Of a stretch of 64,000 nucleotides of DNA, positions 7,898 through 18,019 are shown piece by piece. Position 1 is the first letter of the stretch. The number at the start of each line of letters is the position of its first letter. The position numbers and the translations under genes were made by a program. The notes under the pieces are model-generated. The model saw nothing but the letters and a program-made list of their open reading frames with translations. It did not search any database and had not been told where the DNA came from. Where the stretch lies: assembly GCF_000719345.1 (NCBI RefSeq), contig NZ_JOFX01000020.1:155882-219881 (forward strand), in the 5' to 3' direction. The stretch is from Streptomyces sp. NRRL F-2664 (GTDB taxonomy: Bacteria > Actinomycetota > Actinomycetes > Streptomycetales > Streptomycetaceae).

Positions 7898-9154
7898 CTA
7901 GAGCGACGGGTACAGCGGGAACTTCGCGGCGAGCGCCGAGACGCGCGCCTTGAGGCCCTCGGCGTCGTACGCCGGCTTCAGCGCCTGCGCGATGATCTCG
8001 GCGACCTCGGTGAAGGCCTCGGCGTCGAAACCGCGGGTGGCCAGGGCCGGCGTACCGATCCGCAGACCCGAGGTGACCATCGGCGGCCGCGGGTCGTTCG
8101 GGATGGCGTTGCGGTTGACCGTGATGCCGACCTCGTGCAGGCGGTCCTCGGCCTGCTGGCCGTCCAGCTCGGAGTTGCGCAGGTCGACCAGGACCAGGTG
8201 TACGTCGGTGCCGCCGGTGAGGACGTCCACACCCACGGCCTTGACGTCGTCCTGGACCAGGCGGGCGGCGAGGATCTTCGCGCCCTCCAGGGTGCGCTCC
8301 TGGCGCTCCTTGAACTCGGGCGAGGCCGCGACCTTGAAGGAGACCGCCTTGGCCGCGATCACGTGCTCCAGGGGGCCGCCCTGCTGGCCGGGGAAGACCG
8401 CGGAGTTGATCTTCTTGGCCAGCTCCTGCGTCGACAGGATCACACCGCCGCGCGGACCGCCGAGGGTCTTGTGCGTGGTGGTGGTGACGACGTGGGCGTG
8501 CGGGACCGGGTTCGGGTGCAGACCCGCGGCCACCAGGCCGGCGAAGTGCGCCATGTCGACCATCAGGTACGCGCCGACCTCGTCCGCGATGCGGCGGAAG
8601 GCGGCGAAGTCCAGCTGGCGCGGGTACGCGGACCAGCCGGCGACGATCAGCTGCGGCTTGGACTCCTTGGCGAGGCGCTCGACCTCGGCCATGTCCACCT
8701 GTCCGGACTCGTCCACGTGGTACGGGACCACGTTGTAGAGCTTGCCGGAGAAGTTGATCTTCATGCCGTGGGTCAGGTGACCGCCGTGGGCCAGGTTCAG
8801 ACCCATGATCGTGTCGCCCGGCTTGAGCAGCGCGAACATCGCGGCGGCGTTCGCCTGCGCACCGGAGTGCGGCTGGACGTTCGCGGCCTCGGCGCCGAAC
8901 AGCGCCTTGATGCGGTCGATCGCGATCTGCTCGACCACGTCGACGTGCTCGCAACCGCCGTAGTAGCGGCGGCCCGGGTAGCCCTCGGCGTACTTGTTGG
9001 TCAGGACCGAGCCCTGGGCCTCCATGACGGCGACCGGAGCGAAGTTCTCCGACGCGATCATTTCCAGGGTCGACTGCTGGCGCACGAGCTCGGCGTCGAC
9101 GGCTGCGGCGACGTCGGGGTCGAGTTCGTGGAGAGGGGTGTTCAGTACGGACAT
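7898..9154 (-). CDS. glyA: Serine hydroxymethyltransferase
   Basis: A 418-residue PLP enzyme that interconverts serine plus tetrahydrofolate with glycine plus 5,10-methylene-tetrahydrofolate. Visible hallmarks are [11 protein letters not shown], the tetrahydrofolate/PLP region [15 protein letters not shown], and the PLP lysine motif [16 protein letters not shown] (Lys near residue 230). The C-terminal [13 protein letters not shown] is also typical. Length matches the bacterial family. AGGGG lies about 7 nt before the ATG. It follows gcvH by 15 bp in the riboswitch-led unit. The serine it makes from glycine-derived one-carbon units can be deaminated by the adjacent sdaA. Confidence 0.95.
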   Translation of the reverse strand: MSVLNTPLHELDPDVAAAVDAELVRQQSTLEMIASENFAPVAVMEAQGSVLTNKYAEGYPGRRYYGGCEHVDVVEQIAIDRIKALFGAEAANVQPHSGAQANAAAMFALLKPGDTIMGLNLAHGGHLTHGMKINFSGKLYNVVPYHVDESGQVDMAEVERLAKESKPQLIVAGWSAYPRQLDFAAFRRIADEVGAYLMVDMAHFAGLVAAGLHPNPVPHAHVVTTTTHKTLGGPRGGVILSTQELAKKINSAVFPGQQGGPLEHVIAAKAVSFKVAASPEFKERQERTLEGAKILAARLVQDDVKAVGVDVLTGGTDVHLVLVDLRNSELDGQQAEDRLHEVGITVNRNAIPNDPRPPMVTSGLRIGTPALATRGFDAEAFTEVAEIIAQALKPAYDAEGLKARVSALAAKFPLYPSL

Positions 9155-9169
9155 CAGGATCCCCTGGGG

Positions 9170-9550
9170 TCAGTTACCGGCGGTGAGCTTGGTGTACTCC
9201 TCGGCGGAGAGCACGTCCTTGGGCTCCTCCGAGATGCGCACCTTGAACAGCCAGCCGCCCTCGAACGGGGCGGTGTTCACGAGCGCCGGGTCGTCCACGA
9301 CGTCCTGGTTGGCCTCGACGATCTCGCCGGAGACCGGGGAGTAGAGGTCGGAGACAGACTTGGTCGACTCCAGCTCGCCACAGGTCTCGCCCTCGGTCAC
9401 GGTGTCGCCGACCGCGGGGAGCTGCGCGTAGACGACGTCACCGAGCGCGTTGGCCGCGAACTCGGTGATGCCGACCGTCGCGACGCCGTCCACGACGTCG
9501 GACAGCCACTCGTGCTCCTTGGTGTAACGCAGATTCTCGGGGGTGCTCAT
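9170..9550 (-). CDS. gcvH: Glycine cleavage system H protein
   Basis: A 126-residue lipoyl carrier of the glycine cleavage complex. The lipoylation site is [10 protein letters not shown] (Lys64), within [11 protein letters not shown] and followed by [13 protein letters not shown], and the N-terminal LRYTKEHEW is typical. ATG 9550 is preceded by AGGAG at 9 nt. It shuttles the aminomethyl group from the P protein to GcvT. No gcvP is present in the window, so the P protein must be encoded elsewhere, as is common in Streptomyces. Confidence 0.95.
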   Translation of the reverse strand: MSTPENLRYTKEHEWLSDVVDGVATVGITEFAANALGDVVYAQLPAVGDTVTEGETCGELESTKSVSDLYSPVSGEIVEANQDVVDDPALVNTAPFEGGWLFKVRISEEPKDVLSAEEYTKLTAGN

Positions 9551-9653
9551 GGCCTGATTCTCCTGGATGCGGGGGAGTGGATACGAACTGCGGTCTTGGG
9601 TACTGAGACGGCGCCGTACCGGTACCCGGACGGCGGACGTCGTGCGCGGAGGG

Positions 9654-10769
9654 TTACTTCTGCCGCTTGTAGAACGGCAGCGCCACGACCTCGTACGGCT
9701 CATGCGTACCGCGAATGTCGACGCCGACGCCGGAGGCGCCGGGCGCGGCGTGCTCCGCGTCCACGTACGCCATCGCGATGGGCTTGCCCAGCGTCGGGGA
9801 CGGGGCGCCCGAGGTGACCTCGCCGATCACCTTTCCGTCGAACGTGACGGCGAAGCCGGCACGCGGGACGCGGCGGCCCTCGGCGATCAGGCCGACCAGC
9901 TTGCGCGGCGCCTTGGTCGCGGCCTTCTCGGCGGCGGCCTCCAGGGCGGCGCGGCCCACGAAGTCCCCCTCCTTCTCGAACTTCACGACCCGGCCCAGGC
10001 CCGCGTCGAACGGGGTCAGCGCGGTGGTCAGCTCGTGCCCGTACAGCGGCATGCCCGCCTCCAGGCGCAGGGTGTCACGGCAGGACAGACCCGCCGGGAC
10101 CAGGCCCACGCCCTCGCCGGCCTTGGTCAGCGCCTGCCACAGCTCCACGGCGTGCCCGGGGGCGACGAACAGCTCGAAGCCGTCCTCACCGGTGTAGCCC
10201 GTACGCGCGATCAGCGCGGGCACGCCCGCGACGGTCCCCGGCAGGCCGGCGTAGTACTTCAGGCCGTCGAGGTCGGCGTCGGTGAGCGACGCCAGGATGC
10301 CGGGGGACTCCGGGCCCTGCACCGCGATCAGGGCGTATGCGTCGCGGTCGTCGCGGACCTCGGTGTCGAAGCCGGCGGCCCGCTCGGTCAGGGCGTCGAG
10401 GACGACCTGGGCGTTGGAGGCGTTGGCGACGACCATGTACTCGGTCTCGGCGAGGCGGTAGACGATCAGGTCGTCGAGGATCCCGCCGTCCTCCTGGCAG
10501 ATGTGCGTGTACCGGGCGCGGCCGACGCCGACGGTGGAGATGTTGCCGACCAGCGCGTAGTCGAGGGCCTTGACGGCCTCCGGCCCGGTCAGGGTGATCT
10601 CGCCCATGTGCGAGAGGTCGAAGAGGCCGGCCTTCGTACGGACGGCGTTGTGCTCGTCGCGCTCGCTGGCGTACCGCAGCGGCATGTCCCAGCCCGCGAA
10701 GTCGGTCATGGTCGCACCGAGCGAGCGGTGCAGCGCATCGAGGGCGGTCAGGCGGGGGGCAGTGCTCAT
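9654..10769 (-). CDS. gcvT: Glycine cleavage system aminomethyltransferase (T protein)
   Basis: A 371-residue T protein that transfers the methylene group from aminomethyl-lipoyl-GcvH to tetrahydrofolate and releases ammonia. Hallmarks are [20 protein letters not shown], the folate-binding core [10 protein letters not shown] and [21 protein letters not shown] 10769 has GGGAG at 8 nt. The frame stays open upstream into the riboswitch, but translation there is not expected. It is the first gene of gcvT-gcvH-glyA, with its start 56 nt downstream of a tandem glycine riboswitch that should switch the unit on when glycine is abundant. Confidence 0.95.
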   Translation of the reverse strand: MSTAPRLTALDALHRSLGATMTDFAGWDMPLRYASERDEHNAVRTKAGLFDLSHMGEITLTGPEAVKALDYALVGNISTVGVGRARYTHICQEDGGILDDLIVYRLAETEYMVVANASNAQVVLDALTERAAGFDTEVRDDRDAYALIAVQGPESPGILASLTDADLDGLKYYAGLPGTVAGVPALIARTGYTGEDGFELFVAPGHAVELWQALTKAGEGVGLVPAGLSCRDTLRLEAGMPLYGHELTTALTPFDAGLGRVVKFEKEGDFVGRAALEAAAEKAATKAPRKLVGLIAEGRRVPRAGFAVTFDGKVIGEVTSGAPSPTLGKPIAMAYVDAEHAAPGASGVGVDIRGTHEPYEVVALPFYKRQK

Positions 10770-10824
10770 GGGTGTGGCTCCCGGGTCCCAGGGCATCGAC
10801 ATGACATGACGAGGACGATCCTCC

Positions 10825-11036
10825 CCATCTGTCATCGGAACCTGAGAGGTTCGCCGAGAGTTCCGCCGATCCATCGATCGCCGGTATCCGCGACTTGCAC
10901 CTTGGGTGGAGCTGCCGGGCAGCTCGCTTTTCAGATCTGCCTCATCCACGCGGTACGGGGCCTGAGAGATTCAAGGGAGGTTCTTGCTCCTTCGGCGCCC
11001 GGGCACGGCCTTGCGGCGTGCCGGGACTCTCCCGCG
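10825..11036 (-). ncRNA. Tandem glycine riboswitch upstream of gcvT
   Basis: Read on the minus strand, two glycine aptamers lie in series. Aptamer 1 has GGGAGAGTC, then GGCGCCGAAGGAGCAAG and AATCTCTCAGGCCCC. Aptamer 2 has GGATGAGGC, then CACCCAAGGTGCAAG and ACCTCTCAGGTTCCGATGACAG. The CNCCNAAGGNGCAA and CTCTCAGG cores of the family are conserved in both. No strong intrinsic terminator is evident between aptamer 2 and the ATG 56 nt on, so control may act on translation or on a weak GC-rich terminator. Confidence 0.93.
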
Positions 11037-11230
11037 CGGATTCAAGCGGCCGGTATGCAGTTGGTCCAGATGGCGCACATCATTGCACGCCATGCCCGAG
11101 ATCGGGGGTCGGGGTCCGAAACTTCGTACGCCCGTCCGAGCGGCCCGAGCGGAACCGGACATGCCGATCACCGTCTCTTTACACTCAGTGGGGAAGGTCC
11201 TGGTGACCCGATTCGGGGGAGGGTGAGGCT

Positions 11231-11908
11231 GTGCGGAGATTCGGAGTGGTGGCGACGACCGGGACCGTGGAGGCGGTGCCGGCGCAGCGGCGCGGCGCAC
11301 GCGAGCGCAGGAGGGCTGCGGACCGGGGCCTCGGCCTCGTACGCGACCTGCGCGGCCCGGCCCTGCGCGGCCCGCGGCGGCTCACCTTCGCCGAGGGCGA
11401 CATCGTCGTGGTCTCCGGCCTCCCCGGCGGCGGCAAGAGCACCCTGATCGAGCGGGCCGCCCCCGAGGGCGGGGCCGTCGACTCCCAGGACACCCGTGAG
11501 CGCTGGGAGCGCCGGATGCCCGCCGCCCTGCCCTACGCGGTGTACCGCCCGCTCGTGCGCGCCGCGCACTACTGGGGCCTCCACCGCATCCTGCGCTCCG
11601 GCGCCTCCGTGGTCGTCCACGACTGCGGCACCCAGACGTGGGTGCGCGGGCTGCTCGCCGCGGCCGCGCGCCGACGGGGCCGCGCGCTGCACCTCCTCCT
11701 CCTGGACAGCAGCCCCGAGGAGGCCCTTTCCGGGCAGCACGCGCGGGGCCGCCGCGTGTCCGCCTACGCCTTCGCCCGCCACCGCTCCGCCGTGGGCCGC
11801 CTGCTGCGCGACGCCGAGGCCGGCCGGCCGCCCGCCGGCTGCGCCTCGGCGACCCTCCTGGACCGCCGCTCGGCCGCCGCCGTGACGGGCATCGACTTCC
11901 GGGGCTGA
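11231..11908 (+). CDS. ATP-binding protein with P-loop (kinase-like)
   Basis: A 225-residue protein with a Walker A motif SGLPGGGKST (about residues 62-71) and a Zeta-toxin/adenylylsulfate-kinase-like layout: P-loop, then VDSQDTRERWERR, then LHLLLLDSSPEEALSGQHARGR with a lid-like Arg-rich segment. It probably phosphorylates a small molecule, but the substrate cannot be inferred. The GTG start has GGGGGAGGG about 7 nt upstream. It is divergent from the riboswitch-led gcv unit and precedes the SseB genes. Confidence 0.7.
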   Translation: MRRFGVVATTGTVEAVPAQRRGARERRRAADRGLGLVRDLRGPALRGPRRLTFAEGDIVVVSGLPGGGKSTLIERAAPEGGAVDSQDTRERWERRMPAALPYAVYRPLVRAAHYWGLHRILRSGASVVVHDCGTQTWVRGLLAAAARRRGRALHLLLLDSSPEEALSGQHARGRRVSAYAFARHRSAVGRLLRDAEAGRPPAGCASATLLDRRSAAAVTGIDFRG

Positions 11909-12002
11909 CCTTCCGGGCCGTCCGGCCCCGGCGGCGCGCTCCGGCCGGGGGCCGGTAGCCTGCGGTGCGACACGCGAGGGACCAGACGGAGGCAGGGGCG
12001 GG

Positions 12003-12737
12003 ATGCAGGGCAGCGGCTGGCCGGAGAATGAGCTGGAGCAGGTGCTCGGGGCGGCGCTCGGGCAGCCGGACGCCGGCGGCCGGATCCTGGAAGTGCTCGG
12101 ACGCAGCCGGGTGTGGGTGCCCCTGCCGGGAGGCGGCGGCCCCGACGCAGCCGCCCTGGACCTGCCCACGATGGACATCGGCGGGGCGGCGTACGTCCCC
12201 GTGTACAGCTCCGAGTCCCAGTTCCTCGCCTGCGTCGGCCCCGGCATGGACTTCGCGGTGGCTCCGGCGGTCGAGTTCGCCCGGGGGCTGCCTCCGCAGC
12301 TGGGCATCGCGGTCAATCCGGAGGGCGCCGTCGGCGTCCCGCTGCCCCCGCCCGCCGTCGCCGAGCTCTGCCGGGCGGGCCGCAGCCCTCTCGACGGCCC
12401 GGCCACCGGTGGTCGCGTGCGGCTCTACGAGCCCGACTGGCAGGACGACCCGGTGGACTTCCTGGCCGCGGCGGGCGAGGAGTTCCGTGCCGCCGGTGTG
12501 GTCGCCGCGGCGTACCGCTGCCTCGCCAGCGTCGAGGGCGGGGCCCCGGAACTGTTCATCGGTGTCCGCCTGGTGGGATGGGAGCCGCAGGTGCGCGAGG
12601 CCCCGCTGGAGGCGCTCGGGCGGGCCCTGACGCGCGTCCCGGCGCCGTGGCCGGTGCAGTTGATCCTCCTGGACGCGGCCCAGGACCCGGTCACGGACTG
12701 GATTCGTGAGCGCGTACGCCCCTTCTACCTCGCGTAG
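12003..12737 (+). CDS. sseB: SseB-family protein (enhanced serine sensitivity)
   Basis: A 244-residue protein matching the SseB family: N-terminal region ending VYSSESQFLACV (residues 75-86) and C-terminal domain (about 130-244) with PELFIGVRLVGWEP and the terminal WIRERVRPFY. In E. coli, multicopy sseB raises sensitivity to serine, but the molecular role is unknown. In this window it stands 5 kb from sdaA and next to the gcv/glyA unit, which fits a link to serine/glycine physiology. ATG 12003 is preceded by GGCAGGGGCGGG. Confidence 0.82.
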   Translation: MQGSGWPENELEQVLGAALGQPDAGGRILEVLGRSRVWVPLPGGGGPDAAALDLPTMDIGGAAYVPVYSSESQFLACVGPGMDFAVAPAVEFARGLPPQLGIAVNPEGAVGVPLPPPAVAELCRAGRSPLDGPATGGRVRLYEPDWQDDPVDFLAAAGEEFRAAGVVAAAYRCLASVEGGAPELFIGVRLVGWEPQVREAPLEALGRALTRVPAPWPVQLILLDAAQDPVTDWIRERVRPFYLA

Positions 12738-12834
12738 GGCCGCTTAAGCTGGTGACATCTCCCGGCCGCACGCGCGAGCGCCGGTCCGGGGTGAGGCACG
12801 CGTGGAGCGACGGGCGGACGAAGAGGGGTACCGG

Positions 12835-13575
12835 GTGAGTGCGTCAGGCACGGCCGCGGCCGGGCAGGTCGAGCACATGATGCGCCAGGTGACCCCCGGG
12901 CGCTACGAGAGCTACGAGTCACTGCTGCACGCCCTCTCCGAGGGCCGGCTGTGGATGCTGCTGTGGCAGGGGCAGCCGGGGTCACCGGACGCCCAGTACG
13001 GCGGCATGGAGGTCGACGGCCTCGGCTACGCGCCGTGCGTCACCTCCCCGCAGGAGCTGGCCGCGAGCGGCTGGAACAGGGGCTACGAGGTGGTCACCGG
13101 GCGCGACATCGCCCGCGCCCTCTACCCCGACCGCTGGGGCCTGTGGCTCAACCCGCACGCGCAGGGCGGGGGCCTCGGTGTCCCCTGGGCGGACCTGCGG
13201 CGCGTCGCGACCGGCCTGGACCGGATGCCGGCGGGCCCGCTGCGGCTGTCGGAGCCCAGCATCGAGCTGCCCCAGTTCTACGGGCTGCTGACCCAGCACG
13301 CGCACCGCACCCCGGCCGTACGGTCGCTGCGCCGCGCCTGGGTGCAGCCCGCGCTCGGGTCCCCGTACCTCGCGGTCGGGCTCGACCTGTACGACGCCTC
13401 CGCGCCGGCGCTGCAATCCGTACGGGAGATGATGCGCCAGTCGGTCGGGGCGGTCCCCGAGGGCGTCCCGGTGTGCACCGTGGCGCTGGCGGACGAGCAC
13501 GATCCCGTGGCGATGTGGCTGCGGGCGCAGACCCGCCCCTTCTACGACCGGGAGGGCCAGGCCCCGGCGTACTGA
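12835..13575 (+). CDS. SseB-family protein, second copy
   Basis: A 246-residue paralogue of the preceding gene. The same architecture is visible, with the N-terminal SLLHALSEGRLWMLLW and TSPQELAASGW, a middle VNPEG-like WLNPHAQGGGLGVPW, and the same C-terminal ending (WLRAQTRPFY against WIRERVRPFY). GTG 12835 is preferred because GAGGGG lies 8 nt upstream. GTG 12802 is an alternative. It lies 97 bp after sseB on the same strand and is probably cotranscribed, with a terminator following. The two may form a heteromer, which is inference only. Confidence 0.8.
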   Translation: MSASGTAAAGQVEHMMRQVTPGRYESYESLLHALSEGRLWMLLWQGQPGSPDAQYGGMEVDGLGYAPCVTSPQELAASGWNRGYEVVTGRDIARALYPDRWGLWLNPHAQGGGLGVPWADLRRVATGLDRMPAGPLRLSEPSIELPQFYGLLTQHAHRTPAVRSLRRAWVQPALGSPYLAVGLDLYDASAPALQSVREMMRQSVGAVPEGVPVCTVALADEHDPVAMWLRAQTRPFYDREGQAPAY

Positions 13576-13651
13576 CCCGGTCCGCCCCCGGCGTTCCCCG
13601 ACCTGCGGGAACACCTCGACACGACATCCGCATACCGAGACATCCATCTCG

Positions 13652-13684
13652 AAGGCCGCACCGGACCCATCGGTGCGGCCTTCG
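13652..13684 (+). terminator. Terminator after the SseB pair
   Basis: GAAGGCCGCACCG pairs with CGGTGCGGCCTTC (13 bp, 7-nt loop), 76 bp after the stop. Confidence 0.85.
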
Positions 13685-14039
13685 GTCTTTCGGCGGATTA
13701 CACCCAAGATCCGTGTACGAAAGGGCAGTTGGGTCGGATGTCCGTTCCGCGCCGAACATGCGGTGTTTCACCGCTCAACAGGTCTGGCGGTTCGGATAAC
13801 GGAAGGTGTAGGCGCAGATCACGGTTGCGCATCACATCCCCGGGGGGTCTGGCGGCTGGTTGAGAGGGCGTTGAAGACTCCCCCCACCGAAGGCCGGTCC
13901 ATCTCGCAAGCACCGACTCTTCACGTGCACTTCCGGCACATTTCTCGCCAATCGCACCACCAGCGACGCCGATTGAACCAAGCCGCCACAGCGGCGGGCA
14001 TGGGCCGGCCACCGTCGGCCGAGAGGGGTCCCCACCACG
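13685..14039 (+). promoter_or_regulatory. Leader and promoter region of the oligopeptide transporter operon
   Basis: About 355 bp with no gene. The first part is less GC-rich than average (ATTACACCCAAGATCCG) and probably holds the operon promoter. A GAGAGGGG ribosome site precedes the ATG at 14040. No convincing -35/-10 pair or operator could be fixed by eye. Confidence 0.4.
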
Positions 14040-15035
14040 ATGACGGCACCACTGCACGACACCAGCGCGGCCGAGCCCGCAGCCGTGGCCGCCCCCGACG
14101 TTCCGCAGAAGGCGATCGAGGGGCGCTCCCCGTGGCAGATCGCCTGGCTGCGCCTCAAGCGCGACAAGGTCGCGCTGGCCGGCGGTGTCATCGTGCTCCT
14201 GCTGATCGTCGTCGCGATCTTCGCGCCGCTGATCGTCAAGGCCTTCGGACACCCGCCGGAGGAGCTGCACGAGGACATGCTCGACCCGCTGCTGGGCCTG
14301 CCGCTCGGCGACTGGGGCGGTATCAGCGGCGACTTCCTGCTCGGCGTCGAGCCGGTCAACGGACGCGACGTCTTCAGCCGCATCGTCTACGGCGCCCGGA
14401 TCTCGCTGCTGGTGGCCTTCCTGTCCGCCTTCGTGGCGGTCTCGCTCGGCACCTTCTTCGGCATCGTCGCCGGCTACTTCGGCGGGTGGGTCGACGCGGC
14501 GATCAGCCGGGTGATGGACCTGCTGCTGGCCTTCCCGCAGCTGCTCTTCATCATCGCCCTGATCTCCGTCATCCCCAACAAGCTGTGGGGGTTCGAGGGT
14601 TCGGGCCTGCGCATCGCCGTCCTGGTGCTGGTGATCGGCTTCTTCGGCTGGCCCTACATCGGCCGCATCGTCCGGGGCCAGACCCTCTCGCTGCGCGAGC
14701 GCGAGTACGTCGAGGCCGCACGCAGCCTCGGCGCGGGCCGCTTCTACATCCTCTTCCGCGAACTGCTCCCGAACCTGGTGGCGCCCATCACGGTCTACGC
14801 GACCCTGATGATCCCCACCAACGTGCTGACCGAGGCGGCCCTGAGCTTCCTCGGAGTCGGCGTCAAGCCGCCCACGCCGTCCTGGGGGGAAACCCTCGCC
14901 ACGGCCGTGCGGACCTACGAGGACGATCCGCTCTTCATGATCTTCCCCGGCGTAGCGATCTTCATCACCGTGCTGGCCTTCAACCTCTTCGGCGACGGCG
15001 TCCGCGACGCCCTCGACCCGAAGGGCTCCCGCTAG
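14040..15035 (+). CDS. Oligopeptide ABC transporter permease (OppC/DppC type)
   Basis: A 331-residue inner-membrane permease. It has the OppC-type N-terminal helix (about residues 46-70, GGVIVLLLIVVAIFAPLI), the LGVEPVNGRDVFSRIVYGAR motif, five further helices, and the cytosolic EAA loop EYVEAARSLGAGRFYI that docks with the ATPases. It is the first gene of a five-gene operon ordered permease, binding protein, permease, ATPase, ATPase. Putting OppC first rather than the binding protein is unusual compared with enterobacterial opp but common in Streptomyces. Confidence 0.92.
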   Translation: MTAPLHDTSAAEPAAVAAPDVPQKAIEGRSPWQIAWLRLKRDKVALAGGVIVLLLIVVAIFAPLIVKAFGHPPEELHEDMLDPLLGLPLGDWGGISGDFLLGVEPVNGRDVFSRIVYGARISLLVAFLSAFVAVSLGTFFGIVAGYFGGWVDAAISRVMDLLLAFPQLLFIIALISVIPNKLWGFEGSGLRIAVLVLVIGFFGWPYIGRIVRGQTLSLREREYVEAARSLGAGRFYILFRELLPNLVAPITVYATLMIPTNVLTEAALSFLGVGVKPPTPSWGETLATAVRTYEDDPLFMIFPGVAIFITVLAFNLFGDGVRDALDPKGSR

Positions 15036-15109
15036 CCACCGCAGGGCAAACCAAGGACCGGCCTCGTGCCGTACGTACACCGGAACTACAACGGAGGGTT
15101 GCGAGCATC

Positions 15110-16888
15110 GTGACTACCCATCGCACGTCGAAGCGCAGACTTGCCGCCGGCACGGCCGTCGTGCTCGCGGCCATGCTCACCGCGACCGCCTGTGGCGGGG
15201 CCGACAAGAAGGACGACAAGGGCGCGGCCTCCGGCGGCGGCTTCAACGCGGGCATCGAGAAGGTCGCCAACCCGTCGGACAAGAAGGGCGGCGAGCTGAA
15301 GTTCGTCGGCACCCAGGACGCCGACTCGTGGGACCCGCAGCGCGGCTACTACGGCTTCATGTGGGACTTCGCCCGCTACTACACGCGCCAGCTGATCAGC
15401 TTCAAGCCCGGCCCCGGCAAGGAGAGCACCGAGCTCGTCCCGGACCTCGCCACCGCCAAGGCCGAGATCAGCGACGGCGGCAAGACCTACAAGTACACCC
15501 TGAAGGACAACGTGACCTGGGAGGACGGCTCGCCCGTCACCGCCCAGGACATCAAGTACGGCATCGAGCGCACCTGGGCACAGGACGTCATCTCCGGCGG
15601 TCCGGTCTACCTCCAGCAGGTCCTCGACCCGAAGGCCGAGTACCCCGGCCCGTACAAGGACACCGCTCCGGACAAGCTCGGCCTGAAGGCGATCGAGACC
15701 CCGGACGCGAAGACCATCATCTTCAAGCTCCCCACGCCCAACGGCGACTTCGAGCAGATGCTGGCGATGCCGGCGGCGAGCCCGGTCAAGCAGGACAAGG
15801 ACACCGCCGCCAAGTACGGCCTGAAGCCCTTCTCGAACGGCCCGTACAAGATCGACTCGTACGAGCCGAACAAGAGCATGAAGCTCTCGCGCAACGAGAA
15901 CTGGAAGCCCGAGTCGGACACGATCCGCAAGGCGCTCCCGGACACCATCTCGGTCACGTTCATGGCGAACGCGGACGACATGGACAAGCGCCTGATGAAC
16001 GGCGAGTTCGACCTCGACATCAACGCGACCGGCATCGGCCAGGCGGCCCGCGCCACCGCGCTGAAGGACCACAAGGGCAACCTCGACAACGGCCAGACCG
16101 GCTTCATCCGGTACGCGGTCATGCCGCAGACCGTCGCGCCGTTCGACAACATCGAGTGCCGCAAGGCCGTCATCCACGCGGCCGACAAGAAGTCCCTGCA
16201 GACCGCCCGCGGCGGCCCGCAGGCCGGTGGTGACATCGCGCCCAACATGCTCCCGCTGGGCATCAAGGGCTCGGACGCCAAGTACGACCCGTACGAGGTC
16301 CTGAAGAACGACGGCAAGCCGAACCTCGAAAAGGCCAAGGAGGCCCTCAAGGCCTGCGGCAAGGAGGCCGGCTTCAAGACCACCATCGCCGTCCGCAACA
16401 ACAAGCCGGTCGAGGTCGCCACGGCCGTCTCGCTCCAGAACGCCCTGAAGCAGGTCGGCATCGAGGCCGACGTCGACCAGTTCGACGGCGCGCAGACCTC
16501 CGGCATCATCGGCTCGCCGAAGGTCGTCAAGGAGAAGGGCTACGGCATCATCATCATGGGCTGGGGCGCCGACTTCCCGACCGGGCAGGGCTTCTCCCAG
16601 CCGCTGGTCGACGGCCGCTTCATCCTGCAGAGCGGCAACAACAACTTCTCCGAGCTGAACGACCCCGCCATCAACTCCCTGTTCGACCAGGCGATCGCGG
16701 AGACCGACCCGGACAAGGCCGGCGAGATCTACAAGCAGATGAACCAGAAGGTCTCCGAGGCCGCCGTCTACCTGCCCTTCGTCTACGACAAGACGATCAC
16801 CTGGCGCAGCACCCGGCTGACGAACGCCTACACCACCGACGCCTACAACGGCCGCTACGACTACGCGTCCCTCGGTGTCGTGAAGTAA
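15110..16888 (+). CDS. Oligopeptide ABC transporter substrate-binding lipoprotein
   Basis: A 592-residue SBP_bac_5 family lipoprotein. The signal is short and basic (RTSKRRLAAG), with the lipidated Cys at residue 28 (TATAC) followed by a charged Gly/Lys linker. Family motifs are YKYTLKDNVTWEDGSPVTAQDIKYGIERTW-like, NGPYKIDSYEPNKSMKLSRN-like and a C-terminal GWGADFPTG. Long chains of this group bind short peptides. GTG 15110 has GGAGGG about 12 nt upstream. A hairpin downstream may allow it to be made in excess over the permeases. Confidence 0.92.
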   Translation: MTTHRTSKRRLAAGTAVVLAAMLTATACGGADKKDDKGAASGGGFNAGIEKVANPSDKKGGELKFVGTQDADSWDPQRGYYGFMWDFARYYTRQLISFKPGPGKESTELVPDLATAKAEISDGGKTYKYTLKDNVTWEDGSPVTAQDIKYGIERTWAQDVISGGPVYLQQVLDPKAEYPGPYKDTAPDKLGLKAIETPDAKTIIFKLPTPNGDFEQMLAMPAASPVKQDKDTAAKYGLKPFSNGPYKIDSYEPNKSMKLSRNENWKPESDTIRKALPDTISVTFMANADDMDKRLMNGEFDLDINATGIGQAARATALKDHKGNLDNGQTGFIRYAVMPQTVAPFDNIECRKAVIHAADKKSLQTARGGPQAGGDIAPNMLPLGIKGSDAKYDPYEVLKNDGKPNLEKAKEALKACGKEAGFKTTIAVRNNKPVEVATAVSLQNALKQVGIEADVDQFDGAQTSGIIGSPKVVKEKGYGIIIMGWGADFPTGQGFSQPLVDGRFILQSGNNNFSELNDPAINSLFDQAIAETDPDKAGEIYKQMNQKVSEAAVYLPFVYDKTITWRSTRLTNAYTTDAYNGRYDYASLGVVK

Positions 16889-16968
16889 CGGTCCATCAGT
16901 CCAGTTCCAGTGTTCCAGTGCCACACCCGCTAGGCACGAAGGGCAGGTGATGGCCGCGGTTACGGCGT

Positions 16969-16997
16969 GGGGGCGCTCTCCGGAAGGGGGCGCCCCC
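16969..16997 (+). terminator. Intercistronic hairpin within the transporter operon
   Basis: GGGGGCGC pairs with GCGCCCCC around a 13-nt loop, between the binding-protein gene and the next permease. Hairpins at this point in ABC operons usually attenuate read-through or stabilise the upstream mRNA. Confidence 0.55.
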
Positions 16998-17020
16998 GGG
17001 CCGCAGCCAGGCCGAGCGCA

Positions 17021-18015
<995 letters not shown>

Positions 18016-18019
<4 letters not shown>

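Noticed and set aside
10770..10949. Longer N-terminus for GcvT
   Set aside because: The extra codons lie inside the glycine riboswitch, and ATG 10769 has a proper ribosome site and the family N-terminus.
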